Origin: Picocystis sp. L7
Lineage: Eukaryota > Chlorophyta > Picocystophyceae > Picocystales > Picocystaceae
Assembly: GCA_020975725.1 (NCBI GenBank)
Contig: QXJR01000030.1
Coordinates: 248,001-312,000 of the forward strand
DNA length: 64,000 nucleotides
Reading direction: 5' to 3'
The notes beneath the pieces were generated by a model. It ran no database searches. It was not told the DNA's origin and saw only the letters and a list, made by a program, of their open reading frames with translations. This document shows, piece after piece, positions 44,003 to 54,269 of the stretch. Made by a program: the position numbers and the translations under genes. Within the stretch, counting starts at the first letter, position 1. Each line of letters begins with the position of its first letter.

Positions 44003-46968
44003 CTGGGAGGAGTGGCAAACTGCACGCGTGCGAATGGTTGACGAGATAGTCCGGCTCCTTGGTCAGTCACAGGAACGATTGCTACGTTGCTCCGTTCCTC
44101 GTTTGCTGGATCATCGGTTTGCTGCGCTGGCCAAGGCCTTGGACCTGTTCCAAGAACCTTGGCAAACCCAAGCACGAGTGCGTATCCAAGATAGCAGGAA
44201 CATGCGCGTACCTAGTGATCGCCTTGACACGACCCCGTTGGTGGCCCTACGCATGACGATGCGTGATCCTGCATGGCGTCTGGCCGCGAATCCTTTCGTC
44301 TACAATATCGTATGCACCATTGGCACATAACAAGCAAGCGTGCAGCCGGTGCACCCTAGGTTAGTCTTCATATGTCATGACGAGGAGGCCATTATTAGCC
44401 GGGAACGTTCGGGGCAGGGTGGTTCGATCCTTCGATCCGTCTCGATGTGGTCCTCCGGAACCCTCGCATGTGATGATCCCTCTTCGCATGCAGAGGCAGA
44501 GCCCTGCTCCTTCCATTCACCGGAGCGACGAGTCTGTGGTCTCACGGCCTGCATCGTTCCGCCTGGCCCTGTGGCTGGTACATCATCAGGGTTTCACTGT
44601 CCCGAGAATGTTCGGTTGGATCTTCTTCTGCTCCAGCCGGATGCATTCCAGGTGTTCGCAAGGATTTTCCCCTTGTTATTTTCGCACGTGTTGTGGAGGG
44701 GTTTCTTTCCTTCGATCCACGGTCTGTATGGTTGGTTTCCTTCCAGGTGGATCGTTTCCCACCGCCGTCGGTTGTCGACGGCGGTCCAGAACGAGTCCAC
44801 GGAATTTCGGTTCCCCTGTTGGTCGTCTTCGTTCGCCTTGCTTCACTGCCACGCTTGGACAGGTACGGAAGGCACGTTTGGTCCCTCGCTTGGACGGTCC
44901 ATTCGATCGTGCAGCGATGGTGGTTGCGATCTCCAACGTCGCGGTTGGGTGGGCGATCCCTTGGACGGTTCTCGTTCGATCCCTACCCTCCCCACCTACC
45001 GCTCCGAGATGTTTCCCATCCTTCTATCGATCCATTCGCGATGCGATCGCCGCCATCTGAACCCGGCACGTACCTGGTGGATCGAGTGGTGGGCGGTGGC
45101 GGCCATGACACCACGAACACGGTCTCTTCAACCGATTTGTGTTTGTGAGGGGATCCTCGGCTTCCTTCCAACACCCCCCCCCCCTTCTCGCCCTTCAAAC
45201 CACCCTCCCACCCGGGTTCGAACCCGGACTGCCAACGGTTCGAAGCGCCCGTTCGGGGTCCGAGAATTCAAGGCGAACGAGCACCCCACCCTCCCCGCCC
45301 CCTTCTGCCCTCCCACCCACCACTCCCACACACGCGAACCCGAACCCCACCGGGTGGCACACCCACCGCCGCCGCTGGAGGAGATTCTTCTCGACCCACC
45401 CGTTCGCATCCATGAAAGACCGGAGGGAACCACACCCACCCATGGAGCGGATGGAAAGACACGCACCGAGGGGAAGATTGGGACAAACCGACCCCCATGC
45501 ACCATGCAACACGTGCGTGGTGCATTTGTAGATCGAACAAGAGCATGCATGCACCCGTACTAACTAGTGTGAATCTCACTGCCGGATTCTACGCATAGGG
45601 ATCCGTCGGGCAGGGTCTTCAAGGAAGGTGGACCCAACATCGCCGACCATTGTCCTACGACAAGGAATGTGGGAACGGTACCACACCATTGCAAGGGAAT
45701 GGACGAAATCGATTGTTGAGGTAGGGAGGGTTAGAAAGAACGGTCCAACAACCCCACTCGATACACCCGTGCTCGACCGTGGAGAAATGGTCCGAGAGAT
45801 CGATGAAGACAAGGGGCTGTCTCGTAGGGAATGTCGGACTCGGAACCTCCACCAAAGAGGGTGTCTTCTCCATCCTACGATCCTCCAAGATGTCACAGGT
45901 CTCGTCTTCCGGTGGACGCATGCCATTTCCTCCCTCCCACCTGCCTTCCGTCCGTTCTCTTCCGTTCGCCTTCTCGGAGCTCGGCAAACCTTTTGTCCAC
46001 TTCACGCGTTCCTCCCGGTGTGCGAGGCTCGGTTGGGATGGACGTGTGGACGCCCGGTCCATTGGCCGAGGTATCCGTTGGTCCCCCCCCCCAAGGGTTC
46101 GTGTGTGGGGAGCTCGGATTTGAAATCCGGGCGTGGGGCGTGGATCCAACCCCGTGTGCGAGGTTCATCTTCTCGATGGATTGTCCCGGTTCCTTGGTTC
46201 GTCTTCTCCTTTGGGTCCGGAGAGTTTGAAAGGGGTCTCCCCAAGGGAGCAAGAAGCCCACCGACAGGACACTGCATTTCTTCCTCGACGAGAAGGGGAC
46301 GCTTGGATTGCGTGGTGGTGTGTGTCCACCGACCGCCAACTGCACGTGGCGTCGTGGAACGTCGACCCTCTGCATTCCACCTATCGCAGTTCGCTCCACC
46401 ACCACCATTCCGAGGATGGCCCAAGCATGGAAGGTGTCCTGCACCCTGCCCAAAGGTAGACACAAGGGATGGTGGAGAAAGGTGGAACCTGCACGAAAAA
46501 GGGAAGGAAAAGGTCGTGCGATAGGAGACGATACGAACCCAAATACTGCATCCATTCCACTCGATCCATTCAAAGTAAGTGCACCATCGTGCCGCGATGG
46601 CGACGCATGAGGGATGTAGTGGAGCACGAAAACGAACCGCGACTGGACCGAGGGATGCAAGCCAGGCACCACCGAGCCACGGAACAAGCGAAGGACGGAA
46701 GGTGTCGAACCTGCCACGTCTTGATGGATTCGATACGAACGTACGCAGACCAAACAAGTTCGATTGGAATCGCTGCTGACCATATCCTGGTATCTGCACG
46801 CGATGCACCGCCGACCCGACGTCCACGATGACCACGGAGTAGATCTTGGGGATTCCACGCGGCGCCACCGCCGCGGAAAGAGAGTTGCGATGCAGCAGAC
46901 TGGTGCTTGAAGGACTGCCGCCTGGGTTCTCCCAAGCGGCTGCAGTGGGAAGGAAAAACCTCATCGAC
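44003..46968. other. GC-rich region with no recognised gene
   Basis: Nearly 3 kb. It should contain the 5' exon of the phosphoglycerate dehydrogenase gene (about 44.0-44.3 kb) and the upstream part of the ARC6-like gene (about 46.5-46.97 kb). Many long frames stay open on both strands because of base composition; none matches a family I know. A perfect hairpin lies at 44761-44785. Confidence 0.5.
44761..44785. repeat. Perfect 10-bp hairpin
   Basis: ACCGCCGTCG, a 5-base loop GTTGT, then CGACGGCGGT. It stands in a region with no recognised gene. It could be a protein-binding palindrome or chance in GC-rich DNA. Confidence 0.6.
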
Positions 46969-49175
46969 ATGGCCAAGAGGAGCATCTCCACCAGCAGTGG
47001 AGATGCACCCACATCATTGGCCGTGCCATCGGCATGGCTCCCCGGCGCTGTGTCCCTGCTGCAAGAGGTAAGGGAACGTACAAAAACGCAGCGTATGTGC
47101 AGAAAAGACGGTGAACGGCTTTGATGGACGTCCGAAAGTCTGCTAAAGACACGGGATCGGCGATTCGAGTAACTGGCGATACAATGAACTGGGGTCCAGT
47201 CGCACTGACTGACCGGGACAAATCCATCTACCGATTGCAGGCCGGAGAGCCGGAACTTGTGGATGAGCTGGGAAGAGAGGCCCTCGCAGGAAAATTAGAT
47301 AAGGCAGGCAGGAGAGACGTTCTTCTTGCCATGGCTTTGGCCGAATGCGATTTGGCCCAGGATGCCGTATCTAGGGATGAAATTGCACTTGCCTGCGCAA
47401 GGTTGAATAATGGAAGAGATCTTCTGAAGCAGGGTGGAATGCCGCCTGTCTCAGAAGTCTTGCAGAGAGAAATCGAAGCGTGTCTGGAATCCCTAGTTGC
47501 ACCGTGTATCTTGGAACACCTCAGTGTTCCTTTGGAGGCGCCACATGCTCAAGTAAGGGAAGAGGCTATCCAAGTTCTGCAGTCATTCTTTGACTACGGA
47601 CCTGCAGAAATACTTGGCGGTGACCCCAACCAAGTAGATACAAGCACCTCGATCTACATGTCGTCCGTGCAGAAGAGGCTCACTGCAGGGGAAGTGGTGG
47701 AGCTTATTCCGTGGCTTGATGTGGCACAAGCATATCAGAAAGCTCGGTCGCTCGATGCATCCGCAAAGTTCTCTCCAGCTAATGTGATCCGCAAGTCCCT
47801 GAATCCTCAAATGCCTGCTGAGCTGGGATGGTTTTCACCCACAACTTTTCACAATGCTGCTGTGGCTCACATTGTGGTGGGTTTCTTGAAACGGAAACCA
47901 CAGTTAGTTGCCAAGGCAGAAAAACTCCTTGATCTTGCGGAACTCTCCAATGATGCAGTAAGGGTCGAGAGGGCTGTATGCAGGCTCTTGTTAGGGGATC
48001 CCACTGAGGCCTTGGAAGTGCTGTTTTACACTCCTAGGTCTTCTAAGACCAATATCCTGCCCTCTAGCTTCAAGAGCGATCCTTTTCGAGAAGGTGGAAC
48101 GATGAGAAATCGATCCGGCGCAACCTTGAGCACCACCATCAGGTCGAGGGATGAAGTGCTTGATTTCATCAAGCAAAACTCCCCTCAACAGGGTGAAGGT
48201 GAGGAGGGACTGCTGCCAGGTCTTTGCCTTTTTGCAGAGAAGTGGCTGAAGCTAGTCGGCTTTCAAAGATTCAGAGACACAGCAGACAGTTTCTACTTGT
48301 CCACACAGCTGGCCCCTTACTTCGAGAGCCACAACGTTCAGAGTTTCATTGTTAGAAGAGATAGGCGTCCAGATCTTTTGGAGGATGACTTCGCACCCTT
48401 GCAGAAGGTTCGAACCATCGTGACGTCCATGGTTTCGTTTGTTTCCCAGGCTATGGAGCGCAGTATCCGTTCGTTGAGATCGAGGCCATCTACCAGCATG
48501 CCCGCTGTGGAAGTCGAGTCTGGCCATATCCAGGATGAAGAAGCTGGAGAGGGAGAAGATAGCAAAAGGCCTGAGAGTACCGGTGGCAAGATACTTGAAC
48601 TGCCGCTGGTGCTGAGGCAGACCATAGCCTTGGCTGTCGTTGTAGTTCTTGTGTCAGGTGCAAGTACTGTCACCAAGGCACCACAAAAGATACAAGCACT
48701 GACGAAGAAGGGCTCCGTGCTACAAACAAAGCCCAGGACCACCACAGCAACAACGCCTGCAGAAGTTCAGGAAGCAGCCAAGTCTCCCGCCATTCTTACC
48801 CTTTATTCAGCAGACAAACTTATCCGAGATTGGCAGATGGCCAAAGCAATTGGAATGGGGCCTTGGCACGATGTCTCCGGGATGAAACTCATGCTGTTGG
48901 ACCCCATGCTGACAGATTGGTCGCGCCGTGTGAAGCATGCAGAGAAGCTCGGATGCTCATGGAAGTATACGTTGGGTGAACTGACGGTAAGCAAGGTAGA
49001 TCAAGAACCTGGCAGCCCACTCGCCACTGTGACTGCCTCCATTGCGGAAACAGGTGAGCTGTATGGCTCGAATGATGCGTTGCTGGAAAAGTACGATGAT
49101 AAGTATAAGGTGCAGTATACAGCTGTGCGCTCCAGGGACGCTTGGCGTTTGTCTACCTGCAAAATCATCAAATAG
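46969..49175 (+). CDS. ARC6: ARC6-like plastid division protein, two visible exons
   Basis: ARC6 (cyanobacterial Ftn2) spans the inner plastid envelope and anchors FtsZ. The visible part begins near PSAWLPGAVSLLQE, joined by splicing (intron 47068-47240, GTAAGG...CAG, 173 bp, phase 0) to AGEPELVDELGREAL. This reproduces the ARC6 segment where WAWLPGALCLLQEVG leads to the first helices. MALAECDLAQDAV, LVAPCILEHLSVPL and ELIPWLDVA follow as in ARC6. A single membrane helix lies at about 486-507 (LVLRQTIALAVVVVLVSG), and a C-terminal IMS/DUF4101 domain at about 549-677 (LIRDWQMAKAIGMG, AEKLGCSWKYTLGELTV). From Met 46969 the protein is 677 residues. The transit peptide and the J-like domain expected before this point are not found, so the true start may lie upstream in another exon. 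Confidence 0.88.
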
Positions 49176-49297
49176 AAAGTGGATTCGCGAAACGTGCTGA
49201 ATTTTATTATTGCATGCCTGGGAACTGGGCTGGAATAAAGAGAGAACTCCTCCGGTTGATTGGTTTCTTTCAATTTCTTCGCTGCGTGCTTGTGCTC

Positions 49298-49876
49298 CTA
49301 GTCGATCGACATTTCCATGGATGTGCTGCTGTCGTTTCCATCCTCTTCTTGTTTGGTGTTGGCTCGGTTGCCTGCATCGTCGGTGATGGTGGGTCGTCTT
49401 CGACGCTGTGCACTGGTCTGTTCGGGCGGAGGGAGGTCTCTTTGGGCGATCTGATCGACTCGTAGGATCGGAGCAGGCGTCCAAGGTACGACCTGCATGT
49501 TGTGTTGACGGATGTCTCGTTGCACGAGGTATCCGAAGGGTGTGACTGCTGTGCTTTGGTTGTGTTGGTTGTCCAAGGGTGCAGGGATCCGAATCTGCTG
49601 GTTTTCGTTCTCCTCCCATCGTTCACAGGATGTGTCTGTTCCTACTTCCATTTCTTCCCGTTTTGAAGGCGATGTCGAGAACATTCCGTCTGGGTTCCCA
49701 TCCGTGGGTTTGGAACGCTTTGGGTGCGGTTCCACCATCCCCTCGCGGTCCTTTCGTTTCCCATCGTGTGCCTCCCCTTTCCTTCGCTTGGATCGGTCTA
49801 CAATCCAAGAGGAGGAACGAGCACGCTTGTCAGATCGACGGTCCACTCCTTCTTTCCTGTGAAAGGACATGCACAT
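49298..49876 (-). CDS. Unrecognised basic, probably nuclear protein
   Basis: A 192-residue frame from ATG at 49876, ending 122 bp past the stop of the ARC6-like gene on the opposite strand. The first 100 residues are rich in Lys, Arg and Ser, with basic clusters (DKRARSSS, RSKRRKGE, HPKRSK) that could act as nuclear localisation signals. The middle, about 110-155, looks like a real folded or binding segment: IRIPAPLDNQ, TPFGYLVQRDI and MQVVPWTPAPILRVDQIAQRDL. The tail is acidic and Gln-rich. I do not recognise the family. Support for coding is the uninterrupted frame, the change in composition along it and the convergent placement usual for this window. Confidence 0.5.
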   Translation of the reverse strand: MCMSFHRKEGVDRRSDKRARSSSWIVDRSKRRKGEAHDGKRKDREGMVEPHPKRSKPTDGNPDGMFSTSPSKREEMEVGTDTSCERWEENENQQIRIPAPLDNQHNQSTAVTPFGYLVQRDIRQHNMQVVPWTPAPILRVDQIAQRDLPPPEQTSAQRRRRPTITDDAGNRANTKQEEDGNDSSTSMEMSID

Positions 49877-50065
49877 GTGGCGTCGGTGGGATGGTAATCG
49901 CACCGGGAAACGTCGTCCTTGGATGCCCCCAATCGCACCATCCCACGACAAACCTGAGACAAACCCAGAGGTTCGGGAAGGTTCGGAAGGCTGACAAATA
50001 AAGACCCAAAGATCTCCCAGGTGCACAGCTTGAACGTGTGACACGTGGGTACAGTCCCTCTCGGG

Positions 50066-50261
50066 GCGACTTTGGCGCAGTAGGTAGCGCGTGGGTCTCA
50101 TAACAACCAAAACCATCCATGCCTTCGGGTTCGTCCTCAAGACATGACCAGAGAATCGGGTACAGTCCCGGTTCTCGCCCCCGACGCTCCGGGTGAAGCA
50201 ACCCGGGGCGCCTCGGCGATGAGCCATCCCGAGGTCGTGAGTTCGATCCTCACAGGTCGCA
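50066..50261 (+). tRNA. Elongator tRNA-Met (CAT) with a 123-nt intron
   Basis: Acceptor stem GCGACTT pairs with AGGTCGC at the 3' end (one G-T pair), discriminator A at 50261. D arm is GCGC-AGTAGGTA-GCGC, and the anticodon arm is TGGGT-CTCATAA-TCCCG. T arm is GTGAG-TTCGATC-CTCAC. G1-C72 and a normal T loop make it elongator rather than initiator. The intron sits at the standard 37/38 position, 50103-50225. Its 3' end carries ATGAG, which can pair with the anticodon CTCAT as expected for the splicing endonuclease substrate. Inside the intron two strong hairpins can form: GAGAA...TTCTC with CGGG/CCCG, and CGCTCCGGGT...ACCCGGGGCG. The length is large for a tRNA intron. Box A and box B are intact, so it should be transcribed by RNA polymerase III. 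Confidence 0.93.
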
Positions 50262-51570
50262 GCGTCGGAGGGGGAATCAAAACACTAGTCGTTGAATCAT
50301 GGATTCACGCTAGGACAAGCGTGTCCCCGCTATTTTTTCCCTCGTACCTTTTCGGGTTGGAGGAATGCACGAGCATGATCGCGTCATTGTTGCCTTCATT
50401 TTTGAGCGAAACGCTGGGAATGTCGATCACAGAACCCATTGGATCCTTCAAGAATCCCGCAAAACAACGAAAACACGTATCCGATCTTCAATGGCGGGTG
50501 ACAATTGCAACATCATCCACAGCAATACTTGGATCTTGCATATGCCGTAGGATAAAACATGCGTACACTGTCTCAACCCAAACGTTTAAGGTTTCCGCAT
50601 CATGATTGTATGCCGGCATAGAAGTGTGTCGCGTGGTCATGGGCGTCTTGCTTGTATGGCTACTCGAGTGGGCATGAACAAGCGCAAGGAAGGGATGCCG
50701 ACAAAGGCCCGTCAACAAAACGGATCGCATGCTCGCGCGATGAGCACAACGACAATTAAGACGAGTTGAACTTTGAATTGAAATAAAAGTGGTTGCCATC
50801 AACAAGTGAGTCATACGAGCCCAAGTCGAAGCCTCTTTGTTTGTTTTTATTGGAAATAGCACGATGCACTTGTTTTAGGCCAAGGAACGGAAAACAATGA
50901 CCAAATGGTGCATCTCCACTTTGTCCATCATTCACCTACCTTAAGGTATCTCTCGCATTAGTGCCCCGTGACCGAAGATCATGCTTGATGGCACACAAAT
51001 TCTTTTCAAGCTAAGTGTACGCATAGATCCATCGATGCCTATGGAAGCCTTAGAACGGTCGGGTACCTTCATCCCTTGCTTCTGTGGGAAAAAAAAAACA
51101 TGTATTGCACGCCAAAGACCCACGGTCGGTCAGAATACGCCATGTTGTTGTGATGGTCCTCTCATTGGTTTTTGCATGGGAATGTGACGCGTACGGCACG
51201 TGAAACCACCGGGTCCCACTTGCGTGTTCCTTTGTTGGAACCGATGACCGCTTGTATCCCGTAGTATGACCCTTTCTTTCGCGCAACTCACTCGAATAGA
51301 CATTGGTGATTTTTTTCTCTCTTCGGCTTCCATCATCGATGATATCGCACCACAAGCGTTGTTGATCTTTCTCGATCGCTTTCGTGTCCTCTTGATCCGG
51401 CCTCCTTGGATGGGTTTGGATCGATCCTCCCTCGTTTCGATGAAAGATCCTTCCTGTGTCCTCACTGCCAACGGTTCGGTGTCGATTCGGGTGGGAGAGG
51501 CAGGTGCCACACCGACCCTCACGGCTGCAGCAGTGGTGTCGGGAAAGGATCTCGAAGGCAAGGAGAAGCC
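50262..51570. other. Gene-free region, then promoter of the SMP-domain gene
   Basis: The stretch 50290-51000 is moderately AT-rich with short broken frames. From about 51190 it becomes promoter-like and the frame of the next gene is already open from 51406. No gene supported. Confidence 0.5.
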
Positions 51571-54069
51571 ATGGATGGCGTTTGTGTGGACAGAGATGAC
51601 TGGACGACATCATGGGGAACGTTCCTGCTTGGTGTGGGCATGGGCACCGTCTTCGCCTTGGCCATGGTGGTGCTTGCAGCCTTGTGGTACCTTGCACCGC
51701 AGTGGGAAACGACGCCAACGTCCACTGCACGCCACTGGGCAGGCCGAAAAAACGAAGGGAAGGACGGGAAGGAAGAGGATGGCGCGGAGGAGCGGTTGTC
51801 CACGAAAGGGGTGAAGATTGCATGGTGGGACGAAGAACACGACCAAGACGTCCAAGAGTCCCCCGAACCGACGTCCCTCTCGCTGCAAGGGAACAGACTG
51901 TATGTAGGTAGTGCTCAATACGTCCTGTTGGGATGCAAGGTGCGTCTAGCACCGAGAGCAAAGAAAAGAGGACCCTGGTGGCCAAGAGCTCCCATTCTCG
52001 TCTCCTTTCCGTTCATGCGTGACAAGGATTCTGAGCATGCAGGAGAAAGGTCGGCACTGGTTGAAAAGGGAAGCGCTGGCGGAGGAGAGACCGACGCCAC
52101 CCGTACCGAGTGGAATACGTCTACTGGGTATCCAACGGCGTGCCTGGCATTGTTCCTGGACACCCCGAACGAAAAAGAGAGATGGTACACGTATCTACGT
52201 GTGGCATCTGGACAGGTACCACGAGCCTTGTCACTGCAAGAAGAATTCCATGGCTTCAGTGGATGCGTTTTGGGTCAAAATGGCACCAATTCCTTGAAAA
52301 CAAGAAGGAGATGTTCAGATGCCCCCACCGATGATCCAGGGGTGCAAGTTAGAAGGCAAGGAACGCGACCAGGTGGTTCCAATGACCTAGAAAATCGTGC
52401 ATTCGCCGATGCCACAGCTTCGAACGAGGGTGAGACCAACAATGGAAGCGGTGATGTGTGGGTGGATGTGGAGGACAGATTTGCAAACGATGCTGAGACA
52501 GCTTTCAATTTGTTGCTTGCAAGGCTTTACTTTGATGCCACTCGCAGCCGGAGGAGCCGGAGGGGCATGCGCACGAAAATGCAGCGGAAACTGTCTCGTC
52601 TTGCTATGCCTGACTGGTTGGCTCCGCTTCGAGTCGTAGACTTGAGATTTCCACGTGTACCGCCCCGTTTCACACAGGTGACAGTGCTACGCACAGAACA
52701 GGAGGGGGATAGGGAGGGAGGTCTTACGACAGACAACCTTGTAGAGCCCACGTGGAGAGTGGGTGCATGGATGGAAGCAGAACCAGGAACAATAGTGACG
52801 GTAGAAACTAGCGTGGACTGGAGAAAGTCCTCGAAAGATAAGGAGCAATCAGGCTCGCCTCGGTCAGGGAGTAACGTCGAGGATGCTGGAAGTGAAGAAG
52901 AACCGGAGAAAGAACGTGGTACCAAGGGCGCTTGGACGGCGAACTTTGCAGCATCGCTCCACCGCATCCCTCTACGATTGGAGCTTCAAGTAGGGGCCCT
53001 TCAGGGCCCAATGGAGCTTTGGATACCCAACCCACCTTCCGATGGACTCTTTTGGAGGTTCAGTGAGAAACCTCACTTGGAGTTACAGGCCCATCCCAAA
53101 TTGGGACGTCTACGCTTGTTTGGAAGGAAGAAGCTAGCTCAAAAAGTCAGTGCATGGATCGCAAGAAGGCTAGAGAGGGAGATGGGAAAGGCGGTAGTTG
53201 CACCCGGTGCAGCCGCAGTTCGTGTGCCTGCCTTGGTGGGAGTAGACAGGCTAGAGGATATGGACTGGCTGGACTCAGAAGTAGAGGAAGAAGTCCAAGA
53301 AGATGATGATGGGTCATCCACTCTGCCAAGGAAGAAAATGTCGTTGGGGACTTCATGGGTGAAGGGTGGAACTGAAAAGGCAACAGGTTCAAAAGCTAAA
53401 AAGGAGAGACGAGTAAAGATCAAGCGCAGACGATCCGCAGAAGGAGAATCCATATTTCTGGCGGAGCAGTGGCAAGGCAAGTATAAGCCTGAAAAGGGAA
53501 AAGACCCACAGCAAGAGAATCCACCGACTCATAGGAGGAAAAAGACATGGGAGGAGATCGAAGAAGAACAGGAGAAAGACGAAGTGCGAGAATGGATGAA
53601 GCGGGAGGAGTCCATGAGCGGCATGCATGAATGGGGCAATGGCATCCCGGTGATGGAAGGCGAGGTTGAAAGCGGTTCTTCTGAGGACTTACTTGACCAT
53701 GAGGAAATAAAGGCAGCTACTTCTTCTGGCACCAGTGCTTCAAGCGATGGAGATCCGGAGGAGTATTACACAGAGGAGGAAGATGATGAATCATTTGTCC
53801 AAGTCCGACATGTTCCCCCGGCAGAATTGAAGCGTGGGGGGGCGGTGTTTGGTTCTGGAAACGCTACTAGTCGAAGCTTCCGGGTACGAGAAGGCTTCAG
53901 CAAGGTGAGGTTGGGGCTGGCTGGATTGCTCAGGAAAAACCTTTCTTTGGAGTCCCACAAGCATAGAGCAGAGGAGCTCTCCAAGAAACTGACAAACAAG
54001 TTTGGTCGCCGCTCTACGGAGATGGAAAGGGTACCACATGAGCAGGTTGAACACAACAGGGAAAATTAA
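51571..54069 (+). CDS. SMP-domain lipid-transfer protein, TEX2/Nvj2-like
   Basis: An 832-residue protein with an N-terminal membrane helix (about 17-41, FLLGVGMGTVFALAMVVLAALWYL) right after a short start. A region of about 80-250 may be the divergent PH-like part (LYVGSAQYVLLGCKVRL, ERWYTYLRVASG). The SMP domain follows at about 305-545: AFNLLLARLYFDA, LRVVDLRFPRVPPRF, FAASLHRIPLRLELQVGALQGPMELWI, PHLELQAHPKLG and VSAWIARRLEREMGKAVV. This order is that of TEX2 in animals and Nvj2 in yeast, ER proteins that move lipid at membrane contact sites. The remaining 290 residues are charged, with acidic and coiled-coil stretches and no domain I know. Met at 51571 is chosen because the membrane helix starts there; the frame upstream is not protein-like. 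Confidence 0.8.
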   Translation: MDGVCVDRDDWTTSWGTFLLGVGMGTVFALAMVVLAALWYLAPQWETTPTSTARHWAGRKNEGKDGKEEDGAEERLSTKGVKIAWWDEEHDQDVQESPEPTSLSLQGNRLYVGSAQYVLLGCKVRLAPRAKKRGPWWPRAPILVSFPFMRDKDSEHAGERSALVEKGSAGGGETDATRTEWNTSTGYPTACLALFLDTPNEKERWYTYLRVASGQVPRALSLQEEFHGFSGCVLGQNGTNSLKTRRRCSDAPTDDPGVQVRRQGTRPGGSNDLENRAFADATASNEGETNNGSGDVWVDVEDRFANDAETAFNLLLARLYFDATRSRRSRRGMRTKMQRKLSRLAMPDWLAPLRVVDLRFPRVPPRFTQVTVLRTEQEGDREGGLTTDNLVEPTWRVGAWMEAEPGTIVTVETSVDWRKSSKDKEQSGSPRSGSNVEDAGSEEEPEKERGTKGAWTANFAASLHRIPLRLELQVGALQGPMELWIPNPPSDGLFWRFSEKPHLELQAHPKLGRLRLFGRKKLAQKVSAWIARRLEREMGKAVVAPGAAAVRVPALVGVDRLEDMDWLDSEVEEEVQEDDDGSSTLPRKKMSLGTSWVKGGTEKATGSKAKKERRVKIKRRRSAEGESIFLAEQWQGKYKPEKGKDPQQENPPTHRRKKTWEEIEEEQEKDEVREWMKREESMSGMHEWGNGIPVMEGEVESGSSEDLLDHEEIKAATSSGTSASSDGDPEEYYTEEEDDESFVQVRHVPPAELKRGGAVFGSGNATSRSFRVREGFSKVRLGLAGLLRKNLSLESHKHRAEELSKKLTNKFGRRSTEMERVPHEQVEHNREN

Positions 54070-54269
54070 CAATGATATGAAAGGCAGCGCATAAATCAAG
54101 GCCCATCTAATTCGGTAGTGGATGCTTCATTGTTTCATCTCCTGAAAGGAAACAAAAGCTTGCACAACTTGACTAGAATCTCAAGTGCATGAGGTAAACG
54201 TGTGTTTTTTGCATGAACTGGGTTTCAAAAAATGGACCTCGATGGATCACTGCTTACAAACTGTGGCCC

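Noticed and set aside
45211-45240. tRNA-like T arm CCGGGTTCGAACCCGG
   Set aside because: No matching acceptor stem, D arm or anticodon arm could be placed on either strand; the palindrome alone is not a tRNA.
46002-47012. 336-codon minus-strand frame with a hydrophobic start
   Set aside because: It overlaps the upstream exon of the ARC6-like gene in antisense and has no family resemblance.
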